A stretch of 5,874 bases of DNA from Amphritea sp. (GTDB taxonomy: Bacteria; Pseudomonadota; Gammaproteobacteria; Pseudomonadales; Balneatricaceae), in the NCBI GenBank assembly GCA_018067325.1, contig JAGPUU010000460.1:1-5874 (forward strand), read 5' to 3'. The position numbers were made by a program, and so were the translations under genes. Shown one piece after another: positions 5,525 to 5,874 of this stretch (position 1 is its first letter; each line of letters opens with the position of its first letter). Below the pieces are notes generated by a model. That model saw nothing but the letters and a program-made list of their open reading frames with translations, made no database searches and was not told the origin of the DNA.

Positions 5525-5594
5525 GTAGGAGCTGCTTTAGCATGCCCTCTGGGTACCAACAGCGAAAAGCATCGCGGCAAGATGCCACTCCTAC
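5525..5594 (+). repeat. REP/BIME-like palindromic element, copy A3
   Basis: This is the second plus-oriented copy, offset 217 bp from A2. A single base change near the 3' end (GCCACTCC instead of GCCGCTCC) breaks one pair of the terminal hairpin, so the outer REP stem is slightly decayed here. It is preceded by one TTTGTTTGGTGA unit and a GGTAC-rich stretch that also aligns with the region upstream of A2. Confidence 0.85.
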
Positions 5595-5666
5595 ATTTAC
5601 CGATAAACTAAAAAGGGTAATCAGGGCACGCTATTTACTGTTCGTGTGGATATTTGCTCGATGTTC

Positions 5667-5701
5667 AAAAAAGGCTGATGTCTAACGCATCGGCCTTTTT
5701 T
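5667..5701. terminator. Strong bidirectional intrinsic terminator between convergent genes
   Basis: Six As, then GGCTGATG (5673-5680), pair with CATCGGCC (5688-5695), then six Ts, around a seven-base loop. The stem has one G-U pair and is 14 bp long counting the A-T pairs. The A and T tracts make it work in both directions. It lies 123 bases beyond the stop of the minus-strand gene at the right edge and can end that transcript as well as readthrough from the TRAP operon. Confidence 0.85.
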
Positions 5702-5824
5702 ATTTAAGCATTGAATAACGCTAGCTTGTATCTGCTTTGTGCTGTGGTTTGAGTGGGTCAACGCAAAAAGCCTGTATCAATATATAAGGTAGTTAACTTG
5801 GCCGGTTAAAAACAGTTCCTACTA

Positions 5825-5874
5825 CTAGCTTCGGTTTCTGCGATATTCGTCCGGTGTTGTATCCAGTAAGCGCC
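5825..5874 (-). CDS. C-terminal fragment of a probable AraC-family transcriptional regulator
   Basis: Only the last 15 codons and the stop (TAG, complement of 5825-5827) are inside the window. The residues read RLLDTTPDEYRRNRS. The pattern of a small or hydrophobic stretch, then T-P-x-E-Y-R-R, is the usual end of the second helix-turn-helix of AraC/XylS regulators. The other two frames give less protein-like sequence. The gene converges on the TRAP operon. Whether it controls the operon cannot be told from this fragment. Confidence 0.6.
   Translation of the reverse strand, partial: RLLDTTPDEYRRNRS

Noticed and set aside
1477..5874. CRISPR array or insertion sequence explanation for the repeats
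   Set aside because: The repeats are few, unevenly spaced, in both orientations and without regular spacers. No transposase or cas gene is present.

Overview
The window looks like chromosomal DNA of a marine-type gammaproteobacterium, most likely in or near the Oceanospirillales. This is inferred from a DctPQM-type TRAP transporter, a C-factor-like short-chain dehydrogenase, moderate GC content and REP-like intergenic palindromes beginning with GTAG. No species can be named from the sequence alone.

Layout, left to right. Positions 127-741 hold two small, AT-rich plus-strand genes: an exported or membrane-anchored protein with four cysteines, and a 66-residue membrane protein. Neither is recognised. 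Positions 811-1476 encode a short-chain dehydrogenase/reductase (SDR). It is preceded by a very good match to a heat-shock (sigma-32) promoter and followed by a hairpin terminator. Positions 1477-2192 contain no credible gene. They hold one BIME/REP-like element (A1), one copy of a second palindromic repeat (B1), a good sigma-70-type promoter, and a dense group of nested inverted repeats that may form a structured leader RNA. Positions 2193-5129 are a complete TRAP transporter operon: periplasmic binding protein (dctP), small membrane subunit (dctQ) and large membrane subunit (dctM). A terminator-like hairpin sits between dctP and dctQ, and dctQ and dctM overlap by one base. Positions 5130-5824 are again non-coding, with B2, A2 and A3 repeats, a 12-bp tandem repeat and two terminators. 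The last 50 bases are the C-terminus of a minus-strand gene, probably an AraC-family regulator, converging on the operon.

How the parts work together: DctP should capture a small, probably carboxylated, solute in the periplasm and deliver it to DctQM for sodium- or proton-driven import. The substrate cannot be read from the sequence. The intercistronic hairpin could make DctP more abundant than DctQM.

The most striking structure is outside the genes. Inverted copies of the same B-then-A repeat pair bracket the whole TRAP operon with its leader, about 3.4 kb. The leader contains a 9-bp outer stem around a 6-bp inner hairpin, plus a competing upstream hairpin that uses the same bases.
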